From Gavia stellata (lineage: Eukaryota > Chordata > Aves > Gaviiformes > Gaviidae), in assembly GCF_030936135.1 (NCBI RefSeq), contig NC_082611.1, positions 12,353,001 to 12,417,000 on the forward strand: a stretch of 64,000 nucleotides of DNA, written 5' to 3'. The translations under genes were made by a program, and so were the position numbers. The notes under the pieces were generated by a model. That model did no database searches. It saw only the letters and a list, made by a program, of their open reading frames with translations, and was not told the DNA's origin. Below are positions 33,801-48,800 of this stretch, in pieces. Within the stretch, counting starts at the first letter, position 1. Each line of letters starts with the position of its first letter.

Positions 33801-36800
33801 TCTGATCTGTCACGCTGCCCCACAGTCATTTAAGGCTGAGGTTATTTCCCAGACCGTGGCACTAGGTGCTCAGTGTCTTGTTTCCGTAAAGTTAAGGAGG
33901 GGGAGAAGGGGATACAAAAATAACAGCCAATTCATGCAGTAAGATCCATTCAGGGGACAGGGCATTGGTTAGTACAAGTCCAGGTGAGTGCAGTAAGAAA
34001 AGCAAATGCTGAGTGATCAGGAGCTGGGATCCAGAGAAGACCTGAGAAATGGAGAATCATATATGAAGATGGATGGAGAGGGAAATATAGTCAGGCAGAA
34101 AGGAAAAGTTAGTTTTAAACCAGAAATAAACACATTGTTTCATCATTTTAAACAGTTAGAAATGTGAACATTTTCTAATGTTTTCCTTGCAAGTCAAGGA
34201 ACTTTATACCTTTTGTAGGAGAAGGTACAATCCAGGAGGTCACTGCTGTGTTTAGTAAGTGAGAAAGTTTGAGGACTAGAGTAGGTTACAGGAAGTACAT
34301 GTATGGCACAAACTAATTGCTATTTTGAGAGCCTTGGCTAGTGTCTTCCTTTGATTTTCCATCTTTTATATATTAAAAATGTTATTTTTTAGCAGAAGGG
34401 AAAGGAGAGAAGACTGTAAAGGATAGATCATTGAGCATTTTGACCACTGCCTACTGCTTGATCAGGTTTTTGTGACTTCTTCATTGAAAAGGTAATTAAT
34501 TGGAAGCTCAGAATATTTTCTGAAAGATTTGTCATCATCAGTATGTAATTTTCCGTCCTGTGTTCTGCTAGGGAATGGGTTCTGTAAACTTAGGGGTATT
34601 TACTTTTGACTTGAAAATTTCAGTTGAAAAGAACCTCTTTGTAGCTGATCCCCAGACTGCACTTAAGCAGTGCCTGTTCTGTTCCTTGGCTGTTTCATTC
34701 TACTTTGGTATTAAGGTCTCCCATATTAAGGAAGCAGTAGGTCACAGAGCAGTTGCCTGTCACTCACTTTTGGTCCTCATTGTTTTGTTTTTCTGTCGAA
34801 GGACAGCACTATGTATAATCTGGAGTATGCAATAGGTTGGTAAGTTATTGGTAGATGAGTGATTCATTTGCAGGGCATCACGTCGAGCTGAAGTTCTGCT
34901 CACTGTCTGTTTTCACACTTAAAAGAGCTACTGCACCCTTCTTTTCCTGTTTCAAGGGCATTTTGTTGTTGCCTGTCAATTTACTGATAGCCAGGACTTC
35001 AAGCCCATAAGCTGTCCTTTTCCATCTAATCTGTGAAGCTTTGGTGCTTTACTCTTACGTTCAAATTCCAGTAGCCAGCTTTTGACAGAAAAAGCATCTA
35101 GCAAAGAAAACCAGGAGTTCTACCCACACTCAACTGAGTATCAAAATCCATTAAAAATGTTAGCATGCCTGAACTAACAAGTACTATAAATGTACCAAGG
35201 TAAACATTCAAAGCATTTTTTTGTAAGTTGAACCACACCAAGAGATACTGAAATCTGGCAGTATTTTATCTGGTATTCAAATGCTAATGAGCATGTTTTC
35301 ATTTCTAAGAAGCACTGATGAACAGAATCCAGCTAAATGTAAGAGCAAGTGGTGGTAGGTGGTGGTACGTCCCGCCCTCAAGCAGAGCGTGCCTGTCGGC
35401 AGACGCCCTATTGCTCTCGCAAGGGGGCGCTCAAACCCCGGGAGAAAAACCCTGGTTGGCGACACAGACGTTAAGGTTCTGCATTTCTGATGCTGTGAGG
35501 GGTTTTTGTAGTTGGGGAATGATACTAGTGCAAAACTAGAACTGGATAAGAATTAGACTTTAATTTTTGAGAGCAAGGAAAAAAAATCCCGTTGGGAAAG
35601 CGGTTAACATCTTGGAATGCATAGGAGGATCTAAGTTACATCAGGAGAAAGATACGCAGTTCCTGCCATAACTCCAGGTACCTGTAAGTACCTATAATCA
35701 GCCTTCTTTTGTTTTCTTAACTGCAGAGATGTAACAGTTTCATTCTAATCCACACTGGCATGTCTCATTCCTGACTAACCCAGCTACTAGAAATGGCCTC
35801 ATCCTTCTGAGGCACAGAGGAAGAAAACATGCAGCTTCTTTAGTTAGACAAAAAGCTTCATCCACTTATGAAAATTAAATGTGCCCAGGGAGCTCATCAT
35901 TTTCTGGCTTCAGGAGAGGTGGGGGAGGAATTGGTCTCTCTGGGATGTAGCTGGCATGTGTCTTAACATGGTGTCAGCTTTCTTCTTTGCTCTGTTTGTG
36001 TAGAAATGCTTCATGAGCATTAACCAGCTGTGTAGGATCTGACCCAGAAGTGGATGTGACTTAATAGCTTGCTCTTGTGTGGGGTACTGTGGTGCCTATG
36101 TTAAATGATAATGTGAGAATTTGCTTTCAGTTCTGGATACACAATGTTTTTAACATCGTTATAAAATGAACAGACTTTTACTGGTAAATGTAATTAATCT
36201 GATATCAATCAACAGTTTCTTCTTTGCATTTCTACAGTATAGAATTAGTGGTATGTAATATTGGTTCTTCTGATCCCCAGAGAAAACTAACACATTCCTT
36301 TCCTCTTGCTGTTTTCTTTCCTATGTTCACAGATAAAATGAGGCAGGAATTGCCTGCCTGCATAAGCCTGAGATTCGGGCGGGGGGGGGGAATCATCTCC
36401 CTTACCTCAATGCAATATAGCCAAAACATAAAAATAAATAAATACAAATTGGGATAGAAATAATTTAATTGAGTAGTAAAAGAGTTTGTGTAATTATAAA
36501 AGCTGATAAGTAGCTGTGGGTTTTTTCCTGTTCTCTGTTCCCATTACTTTGCATTTATTGGCCTTTAAATTTCAGAGTTCTTTATCACACAGTCATTTGA
36601 TACTGTTTTTCTGCAACTCTTCTGAGTCAGCTGTAGTTTCCATGATTCCCAATAACCTTTGCAAATTTTGTTCCTCACCTTTCTCTCCCTTTTCTAAAGT
36701 GTTTCTAGAAATGTTGAATTATATGAGCATCAGTACGCATCCTGTCTGACTGTCTTTGACTGTGGAAAAGCAGTAACTTCTACCTGTAGTTTCTATCTTT

Positions 36801-39800
36801 TCTACCAATCTAGAAAAATACCTTCCGTGTTATTCCTCATCACCTTAGTTTCTTCCACTGTGTTCGGTAACTTCTTGTAGGCTTTTGGGGAATTACAGTA
36901 TGCTGTGTTGAGTACATCAGTCATCTACATGCTTGCTCATTCCTTCAAAGAACTGCGATAGACTTGAGGCATGGTTCAGTAATAAAACCATGCTGGCTGT
37001 TCTCCAATAAAAATTACTCACTTGCAGATCTCTGTTAATTCTTAAAGTTTCTATGAACTTGCTGTTCTGTAATTGTTGAGATTCTTTAAACTCTGTTATT
37101 TGTTTGATTTAATTGGCATCACTCATCACTTTCCATTCCTCTGGTGTAAAGACCAAGCAAGAAATAGGCTACGCTACAATTAATGATTTTGTATTTCCAT
37201 ATATGAGTTTCATTAGGAGATGGTACTAATGGCTCTTCGCTATTGATGTCCTCAGGTTTGTTCCAAAACCTTTCCTACAGACAGTTGGTTTGATACAGGT
37301 GCTGAAAGTTGTTTCATGGAAAGAAAAGCTCCAGTAAGCTCCAGTCTAGCAACGCCAACACTCCTAACGTGGTGTCTTTAAACTATCCCTATGTCACAGT
37401 CCAATATTTTGTCCTCCAACTTCATATAGCAGCAAGTCATACCCCGTTCAACTGATAATTCCTAACTGCCTGCATGAAGATAGTTATCCATAACTCCACA
37501 CAGATGGTTGCCTGGAAGCAGCTGATCATCAGTGTAGATGCCCATATAAACTGTATGTAGGTAGCTGTTCCTACACCAGTTATTGATTGTTTTGGAGGTT
37601 CTTACATGAAAGGAAGTGGGAGTTGCTGCCATCAAGCTCCTCTTAGCATACTTGTATTCAAATTAGGAACTTCTTATTTACATCAAGATACCTCTTCTGT
37701 AAGACTTAAATCTCACTTGTACGGAGCAAGATTCCTTGTTAGTTGCTAGCACCTGGAAGTGTTCAATTTTGTTAAAATGGACAGAGTAGTTAACACGAAC
37801 AAGTGGATCTCTTCATTCTGACAGAAGAACAGGAAAATTTGCATGGTGCTTGAAGTGAAATACAGCATTTTAGACACTTCCCTCGTATGTGTAATTGCAG
37901 CCTGTAACAGGGAGGAAATTTTAACTATTCTGGGATTATCATTAAAAGGATTTTAATTAACTGGATTACTGATTAAGCACATAGCATTAGTATATATTCT
38001 CCCACTACAATTCTTTCTTATTGGAAAAAACACTTTCCAAAAATGTCTCATGGAAACATCTTATTCTTCACAATCTGGAAGTCTTAAGCTGCTCTTAGTG
38101 TACAACAGAACTGGCAGTCAGAATCAGAACATCACCTTTTTTATTAACTTTATAAATATTTCTAGATCTGACTTTTGGCTTCTTGTCACATTTTACTGTC
38201 ACTTTTGACTCTTCTTTCATTCACTCTTTGGTGCCATAAGTTCACTTCATACAGTAACAGTATTCCGAAATGGTCCTAGGAAATGGGAAACTAAAATTCT
38301 GATCATCTTATCTGTCTCCTTATTTTGGTTCACTTGAATGCTTTAGAAGCTTTTTATAAGGGATTGTTTATTTTTACTGTTTTGGTACTAGGAGAAAAAG
38401 ATGAACAGTAATTACTAACCTGTTTATTGTTTATAAAAGAAAAATGAGTGCTATTATTTGCTGTATTTCTTCACTTCTGTTTTATTTACATTTTTATTTC
38501 CTTCTTGGCAATTGTTATGGCAGAAATTTCACTACTTGCTTGTATCTCATTTTTGTTATTGATGATTTTCTTGGGGTACCTCATAAAGAATCTTTATGGA
38601 CAAGGGTCTTGTGTTTAGCATTCTTTCATGAAAGAGAATTCCTGCCTAAAGAGAGCAGGTCATTAGTTGGAATGGGCAATGTTGTTATTGGTGAACATCC
38701 TGAGATCGCTAATGCATACTGAATTAGCTCAATTCATATGGCTGGTATGAATAGCTGAATTCATATCATTAGTGACAGTAACAGGTAAAATATATGTTCA
38801 TGTTTTAAAAAGAAATTAAAAATTTTATATGTAAAACAACAGAAAAATAAAGCAGCCTCTGAAATACCAAATGAAAATACTTACGTGGGAATATATTTGC
38901 CATACAAATGGGTGATTGGTGAATCTGGAATCTTTAGTTCCACAGCAATCCCTCTTGCTTTGTGTATCAAATGCTCTCTCTGTATGCACTGGTGGAACTG
39001 GGAAACAAGTAACACAAAATAACCAAATTCCATGACTTACTCTGTCCTGAAAGTTTATTAAGCCAATATGAGTGATGGGTTAAAAAATATAATTAATAGT
39101 AATTTTTAATGGAGTATATTTTGTAAAATTTAAAACCAAAACTTAACTGAAATTTTGGAACGAGGGAAGTCTGAAGACCATGTACCTCTCTGTTCCAAGT
39201 CAGCTTCTCCCAGATTCTCTTCCTGAATTTAATATGAAGCCATTCAGGCTTCATACCTGGCAAAGTCAATAGGCCTGTTTAGGGATGAGTCTTCTAAATT
39301 TTGAATCGTCTGTTTGGCAATTTGAAGAACTTCATGGATATGCAGGTGGGATATGGGGTTCTTTCATTATTTTCGTGCAGCTGGTCTCTCACTAACTGCT
39401 GCAGGATATACTGAAAGAATTTACAATGACTGATAGCTTAATGCTGGGATGATAAGTTGGCTTAACAGTTCAAGTATTCACACACAAAATGTGTGAATTC
39501 ATATGTAGTTGCTAATTATGTGCCACATAGTGAACAATTGAAGTGTTACTGTTTAAGTTGTTTATACTCTGAAAAATCACATTTGATATTCCAGTTCTAA
39601 AAGAAGTCTTTATGATGCTTATGGTTCTTAAGTTGGTGCTGGAACTGTCTCATAAAATAGTTGCAAAGCAAATATTAATTGTTTTTAGTGAGCTAACATG
39701 GGAAATATGTGGTTTGAAACTTAGCATCTACAGCCATAAAAACCCTCTCTCATACATAGCTTTGAATGACAACTTTAGAACTGATTTCCATTCAGTCTTT

Positions 39801-42800
39801 TAATATTGAAAATTTTCTTGCAGCGTAAAAGGACTGTTCTTCAGTAAACATTGTTTTTTTAAAAACTGCTGTGTTTTACTGTAGGCAAATAATTGCTGTG
39901 CCCCATGTATTTATACTTGAAAATAGCTTAACTAACTCTAATTCTTATTATTTCAGCCTGGAGTTCTAGGATATTTTGAGTTCAATGCTTCGCCTCAACC
40001 GCCTGGTTATTTAACATTCTTCACGTCAGCATTACATTCATTAAAGAAAGGTAAAAGCTTCATTTTCATAGGTTAAGGCATCTCTGAATGAGTTATGAAT
40101 ATGGGCTTCAGTAGTTTTTTTGCAATATTTTGTAGCTTGGGAATTAATTCCTTCTGAGTGTTTCTTGATGTTGATCTAATTATGAGACTCTTTTATTACA
40201 GGGCGAGGATTGCTTACATGAAAGGCTTATTATGTGATCGGCTATAATGGAATAAAGTATAGTACAGGCTGCTTTTCAAGGATACATTAAGATACAGTTT
40301 CCTCAAAAGCCTAAATTAGTAGAGGCAACACATATAGAGCCATAATCAGACTAGTACTTATTTAAGTTGAATCCAAGAGTGTTTGTCATTTGAATGACAT
40401 TTGAAATGTCAGGTTCAGAAGCATTAGGATGAACTTGACTTTGTCAATACTTAGTAACTGAATTCAGCAAAGTGCTTTCCTGGATGGAGTTTTAGAGCTG
40501 GTATAAGCTAGCATGATGAGAAGGGCTTTCTGACCCTGTTGTTTTGCATTAATAATCTAAAATACAAAACCTCTTGCATTTAAATATGCAAACTCTACAT
40601 AAGATTAATACCTTTTTTGGGGGCATAAATTCTAGATAGAACTTTCTTAAGGTTAAGATTAGCACATTTAATGGATATTTCTTCCTGTCAGCAAATGAAG
40701 GAAATTGATACCATTATTCTGATTTTTACAGTGCTACTGACTTGGTATACGATATAGAGCCTGTTCTCCTATATTTTGTTCTGTAATTTCCCGATTTATA
40801 TGTTGGGATAGTTCTTTGCAACGTAAAGATGAGAAGCATTCTATCCTTGTGTGTACATATTTATAAATATAGAAATACTATATTACATAGTTAAATAATA
40901 TATATTTACTGTAAATGTACATCATCTAAACAGTCACTCTTCATACCTTTTCCTTATACGTATATCTCATCTTGGCTTTTGAGATGCCGTAACACGTAGC
41001 AAGGTGCAACTATGATACTAAATTGTATATTTAATAAGCAAATCAAGAAATTGGACAATTCAGCTTAACATTCTCTACTCTTTGAGTGCAGAAGAGGAAC
41101 ATGTTTGTTCTTGTTGCCTGCTCTTGTCATCTTTCTTCTACCTCACTTAATCACCAATATTGGCAGTTGCTGTTTAGTAAGATTTCTGTGCCTTTACACA
41201 GCAATGTTCTGTGTTTTGGTTTGAAAATGTTCTTCTAAGCCTTTCAGGAGAGACGTTCAGTGTGTATAGTTGTATTTAAAAACTGAAAATTGGCCCTTCC
41301 AGATTACCTTGGAACAATACGCTTTGGAGTGATCACGGATAAACATGTTGCAGAGGAGATCTCATTGGTGCATTCAGGCAGCGTGTATTTGCACAGACAT
41401 GTCAACACATCTCTTGTGAGTATTGTATTTATGTTGTAGTGACTCTGAGACAGTACATGGAGATTGAAGCTCTGTCGTAGCAGACCAGGAGTAAGTGTTT
41501 CACAAAGCTGTAGGATACAGGATGTTTAAGAATGCTATTTTTGTACAGTAATACACATTTTCATTCTAGCAGACAGCAGCTGTTCTAAACAGTAGCTAAG
41601 ACCCAAGTTGATTGTCTCTATCAAAACAAAACCCAAAAAACCCAAGCACCTCAAAATTACTACAGAAGGACTTTTTCCTGAAGTTTCTACCTCTTTCAGT
41701 GGGGCAGAATTAGAAGGCTACTTGAGTGAGGATATGGACAAAGAGATTTTATGGTGAGATAGTAGGAATAGTGAAAACTTGCATTTGGTTTAAAGGTATG
41801 ACATTGCACTGATTAGAAAAATCATGCAAATTAATTTTATTGAGAATTTATAGTAACTCTTAATCCATGTGCGTCGTTTTTGGAAGACTAAGACTGAAAA
41901 TACTAACTTTCAGATTCTATTCAGCATAGAGACCTTATCTATCCACACTGCTACCATGAGTGGAAACTCTGTGAAGATAAGTTTTGTAATGTGTCTTTTA
42001 TTCAGTTGAGACTGGGGAAAACATGGATGTTTCAGGTTAAATTACTGGTAATTACATAAAACTACTTTTGTCTGTGCAAATGATTTAAGATAAACTTGCC
42101 TTAATTTATTCAAATTAAAATGAGTTAATATGGTGAATGAGTAGTGGGAAAAAGTTTTCTAATATGCCGTAAATCAAGATACGTGATGATACCAACTTAG
42201 AGACTGAGTTCTTTCACTTATAAAGAAAATTTATACTGGTGAGGAAAGTAATGATTATAAAGATGTAGTAAAAGAAAGAGGAGCTTACCTGGTAGAATAC
42301 TTTTTGCCTGAAAGAGTGTGTGTGTTACTATGATCTGATGAGCATTTGGAAAGATTTCCCAAAGGGAAAGGGTATATGAAACACTGAAACTCACTGAATG
42401 GTGTCATTAAATCTAGAAAGAGAGTTTTAGGCATTACGGTAACAAAGCATGCTATTACTGAGAACTGCATTCATGACTAAACCAAGTGAGGACAAATAAT
42501 TATTTTTTCCCCCTTCAAGATCTATCCAAATGACATCATGAACTATACTGCTGAGAACATTTGCAAGTGGGCTTTAGAAAATCGAGAGATGCTCATACGC
42601 TGGCTGAGACCACATGGTGGAAAAAGCCTTCTTCTAAACAATGAGCTGAAGAAAGGACCAGCACTTCTCATATTTATACCTTACAACCCCTTAGCAGAAA
42701 TTCATCCTCTTTTAGATGAAGTAAGTGAAATAATTAATTTTTTTACTTCAAAAATACTAGAACTTGAGAACTCTAGTCAAGGTTCTGAGCTTAATTGTGA

Positions 42801-45800
42801 CAGATATATAATTTTATTTCACTGTTCCACGTATTCAATTTTGTTTAAAAACACGTTTTCTCAAGCCATGTTATCACCGCTCCCTTACGCTGGTTTGCAT
42901 CCCACACAACATGCCTTTGTCTCATGTCAACAGTTGTTCAGAACAAGCACCTAACTCTTTTCCTTGACTTACTTCTTTTTCTGGTGAGTGCTGTGTGAGA
43001 GATGCAGATCTTTGGTCTTCTGTTCCAGCTGACATAGCTCAAATGAAAGAGCAAGAATGTATTGAGTATCGCAGGACTTCTGTTTTGTCCACCCCATTCT
43101 AGTTCTCCTCTCCTGTCTTTCCAGAGGTGGTTACGCAAGGAAGAATGGACCTTTTATTAGACCAGACAGTGTTATTTGAAATACAGCCCAATTGAAAAAC
43201 TACTCAAACTAATCTGGTTTTTATATCCTGTGCGTTCCTTAGTTGCCTTCCAATTTTCTCTTCCTCTGCCATTATTTCCATTTCTGAACTGCCTCAGACA
43301 GGAGTTTGTGTAGCTGTGCTGTAAATGAGATAGGGAAACTAACTTGGCTGAAAAAGAATTTTTTTTTCCATGGGCTATTTTTCAGCTGGAATCCATTGTC
43401 CCGTTTAATATATCACACAGCTGCACATCACAGTGGTGATCGCATAGCACTAAGGGCAGTGTGGAACAAGAAACAAGCATCTGTGGAAGCTGAAAAGCAG
43501 GGCTAAGTTTTGGTGGCAATGCTGACTTACATACATGGCATCTGTGTCCTGGAGTGTGTGGTTTCCACAAGGAGGCCTAAATAATACTGCAGTATCTGAA
43601 TCAATGAGGAAGAAAATGGAAATAACTTATGATACAATATTAGCCAAACTAGAACTAGACACAATAAAAGTTAGACTGGTACAAGACAGGGTTGAGGAAA
43701 TCTTTGCAGAAAGACTGGAAAAGAACTGCGATTATTCCTATACTAACCTGTCTGATTTTTGGCAGACTTAATTCAGTGATGCTTGTTACAGATTAAACAT
43801 TCTAGTAACAGGTACCACTTATTTAGATCAAATCAGTGCAACATAAGATGTTTCGTTTCAGATTTCATTCTGTTAAATAACAGTGTTTTTTAGATATATA
43901 TACACACACATATATTTATCTATATCTATAACAGTATTTTTATATATATATAAGTGAAATGAGAGACAAAATATTCCAGTTGATCTTGTATAGCTCCACT
44001 TTGATAGAGAGATATTATGCTACTTGTTTATCATAGGAAGAGGTGTTTACTGCAGCCGTCCTGTAGGTTTCATCAAGCAATGAAACCACTTGACTGTAAG
44101 GCAGTTGCAAAGAACAAGGCTGTCAATTTGTATGTTGAAAGGTCTCAGAGCAGAATTTTTTTTCTGATAGTAGCTCACTGAAATGAGATTTCTTACTGCA
44201 AATCTGTTTTTCTGTTAGTAATCTCTTCTCATGTTTCTGTATGTAGGTAGTCAAAATCTTCAGGTTAGATTATAGTATGAGGGGTCAAGTTTCTTTTAAG
44301 TATTTAATTGACTGTTTTCAGGATGAAAACATCTAACAATGAATTTCTAAAAGACTATAACAAGCTGTTGCTATAGTCCACATCTTAATACTGATGGTCC
44401 TGTGACACAGCACCCCTCCTAGATGTGACGCTGCAACATCCCTTTGATAATTATAAAATTATAATGATTCCTATCAAAGTGTTTTTATGTAAGCAATGTG
44501 TGTATGTTCTGTATTTTAATGATGTTTAATGTGTTAGATGAGGATGAAGGGTAACTTCCTTTCTCACTTCACTTTCTTGTATGTGCTGTTATTTGTCTCC
44601 TAGAAAGGGAATTCCTTCTGTGGTCCACACACGTGCCTTTTTTGCTGCTTGTTTCCCCTTGGTTATGAAAAACACAATGGTGATGCAGCACAGGAGTGTT
44701 TGCATTGAGAGGCAGGCTTTTTTTTTTTTTTCCTTTTTTCTTTCTTTTCCCAATAAGTCACACGTTACTATACGCAAAGTACACCTGCAGTATTACAACT
44801 GTATGCCCCCGGCTGGGAGAATACTAACATTGCTTCAACACTGTTAATGATTGTTACAAAATTTGTGCACCTCCTATACCAGGAAAAATTTCTATTCCCT
44901 ATAATAGAGGGAATCTATAATCAATATATTTATAGATCTATAATATTTCTATTATTTCATAAGGGAATGGTTTTATTTATTTTCTCCTCGTATTAGAAAA
45001 TAAAGGAGATTCAGGAACCTGTACTGATTAACGCTTCATGTAGTGGGATTTAACCTGAAAATGTAGTGTTATTGCATTGTGATGAATATGATGCAAAGAG
45101 GACCTTGAGATCAGTGTGAAAAAATTTTCAAGCCGCTTTTTCTTGTTCTGTACATTTAATTCTTACTTGCTGAAATATCTGAAAATTTAATTTTGTTATT
45201 AAGTCAGAGCCTCCTATAATTTTTTGTAAGAACAAAAGAGAAGAGTAGTCAACGTCATGTTTCTGAAATTCCATCTCTAACTGCGTATATGTTGTTAAAC
45301 CTGCAACAGATAACTGCATTTGAGTGAACTATGTACAGTTAATCTTGCCTTTTTGGTGTTTTTTTCCTTCTCCCTGTAGATTACCAAAGTGGCCTTGGAA
45401 TACCACAACTGTAATAAAAGCCAGGCAGCTGAGCCAGATCTTCAACACTTAGGAGGCACTGATTCACCAGCTTTTGATTCCTCTGTACCAGATGCACATA
45501 TGAAATTATCAGAAACATTTTCAATAACCAAGTACCCATGCTGTAACACAGTGGTGCTTCCACAGTGGCATTCAATATCTAGAACTCACAATGTCTGTGA
45601 GCTTTGCGTTAACCAGACACTTGGTGTCAAACCAAATAAAGTCCATGTGCCACACTGTAACTTTTTAGAGATAGAAGCAGCTTTGGACTCTTTCTACCTC
45701 CAGGAACATACCTTTTTTCAAGTTATATCAAATACCATAGAATGCAGCAATTTCTTAAGTTTCTATAGTCCCTTTAGCTATTACACTGCATGTTGCAGGA

Positions 45801-48800
45801 CGGTAAACAGGCATTTTTTAAGTTTCATTGGTTCTGAGAAGACCATCTTTCAGACCCCCAAAGTAGCATTTTCTTCCCATGGGAAGAAAGATAACACCCA
45901 ACATTCTATTCCTCACATTGAGGATAGGAATTGTTTTATTCCTGACCTTCGTATTAGTGGCAACAACATTACTGGTCTGAGCTGCAGGACCAACAAAACC
46001 TTGAATCTCTATCTACTGGATTCAAATCTTTTTTGGATATACGCAGAGAGACTAGGAGCATCAAGATCTACTCATCTGAAGGAATTTGCCGCCATTGTTG
46101 ACCTGAAGGAAGAAGTGCATTATGTCTTGGATCAAAATCAGTCACTTGTCAGATCTACCCTGGGTATGGTATCCACTATACAATTGCTTGAAATGAGAAA
46201 ATTAAGTTTGCAAGTAAGCTTATGAATGGAAAACTTAATGCCATTTTCAAAAGTGAGACTATAGTCAACAATGTGAATCATAATTTGTTCTATTCTAATT
46301 TATTTAGTAGTTAACCAAGAAGTAGAATTGTGTTCTAGATGATGTAAGAACTAATTTTCATATACCAAAAGTAATTTGCTTTAAAAGATGTGAACCTCAA
46401 AATGTGTGATTCTTGACTGCCTGATGCATTGAAGGAATTGGTAAAATCTAAACTAATTTGCTTGTGGAAAAAAAAATTACTATGCATCTAACACATTTGA
46501 TATTACAGGAGACATTTGTATATAAATAGTGGTGTTGGTGTTTGCTCAGCTGTTCTGTGTACTAAAATATCCCAGAATTTCATGAGATACTGCCCACTTA
46601 CAGCAGAGACTAGCCCTTCCTCTTGTCCTCTGAAACCAACTTATAGATGGTTTTAAATTTATTTTGAAAACTATGTGTGTTTTCAAGGTAGAGCTTTGAA
46701 GTGGTTTTGGCCAAATCTGTCAATACTGTATTACCTGGCTGAATTGGAACCTGCCTAACCACATGCATTTACCTATCATGATGTGCAAAACCTGAGTCCA
46801 CCTTCAGAAAATGCGGGGTTTTTTTAATGGTAGCAATATAAGTAAACATTGAAGTAAATTCAGGTGAACATAGTATTAAAATAATTTGTTCAAGAAGGTA
46901 TATCAATATAATTCTTATAGCATTAATTACGTTTCCATTTTGCCATAAATCTGTAAGTACAAAAGTATGCACAACATAGAACAAATAGCCATGTTCTTAT
47001 TAAGGATCCCATCCAGCCCTGTATCCTGTCTCCATCCCAAACCCCCAGAAAAACACTCTGGAAAAACAGGCAAAAACCCCAGTGACCATAAAAGGATGCT
47101 TAGGAAAAATTAAGAACAGAGTGAGGAGATTAGAAATTCCCTTCCCTTTTCTGCTCCCAGTCTTCTCTGTCTCAAACTTTTTTCAGGTCACAGGATTTCT
47201 TGAGCATGATGAGCATTTCTCTACTGAGTAACACTCAGTATATTTCTATCCCAAGTAATTTGAACTTCCAGAAAGTTTTGCTTCTACATATTTTGTCAGG
47301 GAGTCACTGTGATTTACATTTGGGTTTTGTAGGTTTTTTTTAAATTTTATTTTACTTCCTTAAGCCTCTTAACTTTTGGTATTTTAAAATAACGAAACAG
47401 ATCTGTGTTTAATACCTTTAACAGATTTCGGTTTTTACAGATGGGTTCTAAAAATTCAGGAGTATGTCTTTTAATTAGCCCCCTTCTTTCAGTTATTACT
47501 TAATCATGCATAGATATTGCAAATCTGGAGATCTAGAAGAAAAGTACTGTTTTGGTCTGGTGTGAGAATTAAATGACATGCTGAATAGAGTAAATATAAA
47601 ATTAAATGTACTGCTGTTTGCATTCCAGAGATAAACTTGATGATCTGGTATTTTGTATGTATGTACAAAAGTGCTAGTTTTACTTAGGCCTAGTTTTTGG
47701 ACTGGAAATACCAGGACAAGATGTTTTTATTTGATCAAATAAGTGGTTTTAGTGTGTTTGATATTATATTTTTTGTCTTGATTATTGAATACTCTTCTTT
47801 TATAATGCATAGAATAATATTGCTCTATCTAAATTGAAAAGGAGGATACAGTTAATATCTTGCCGCAATTTAGAGAACATGGTCCAGGCTCAGAGCAATA
47901 TAGCTGAAAGTAGTTGAGGGCTTTGGAGCTTGTTTTAAATTTTTACCACTGGCTAGCTACTTGTAGAGTATCTTAAAACTACGGAGAAAGCTGAATGAAG
48001 AGGAAGGTGATCACTAGTAAATAAAAGGTAGCTGGTCATATTGACATGGGAATAGAACAGTCTTTAAAGGTCTAAAGCAAAAGGTGAATTACAGGAAAGT
48101 AATTAAAAATGAAAGAATACATGCAAATAAATGTGGAATTAAGTGGAGCCTTCAAGATAAGGGTCAAATACTTTAGTGCTATGTAGAAAGTGAAAAATGC
48201 TGAGACGACACTATTAATGACTTAACAGGTGTGTGGTTAGATTAGGAGGGTAGAAGCAAGATTAGAGAGTAGTGTGGCAAGTGAAAAGACGACTGTAATG
48301 ACCAAACAAAAAAAAGTGAAATTTTATCTTGTTTTCACATCAGTGGTGGTTACTCAAGAGTTGATACCAAACTGTCAAAAATTAATGGCATGAAACCAGG
48401 TTTGAATTTGTATTTTTTCTGTAAGTTCTTCTGAATTCCAAAGTAAAAACTGCCAAAATCACGTACTTGTGAAACTGAAATAACTTTGTTATGTATCAAT
48501 TTCATTTCAGAGAACTTCATAAAAAATTTCAGTATTCTCTACAGTCCCTTGAAAAGGCATCTTGTTGATGACCCTTCAGTCCATTTTCATGAACAGCGTG
48601 TAATCACTGAAGTGACTACTAATACCTTTCATGATACTGTGTTTTTGAGTGAAAAGGTACACCTCGTTACTGAGAAACTTTCTTGCAAATCATTGCTCAG
48701 ACTTTTGAGGAGGGGGTCTCATTCTTTTTTTACATTGATGTGTTTTTACTTATTTGTAACATAAAATGTTATTCTGTAACAACTCAAGTTTTTTTTTTTT

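Noticed and set aside
34640-34880. Possible endonuclease-region remnant of a CR1-like LINE
   Set aside because: One phrase (GGTATTAAGGTCTCCCAT) recalls antisense CR1 sequence, but the match is too short to support without a repeat-library search.
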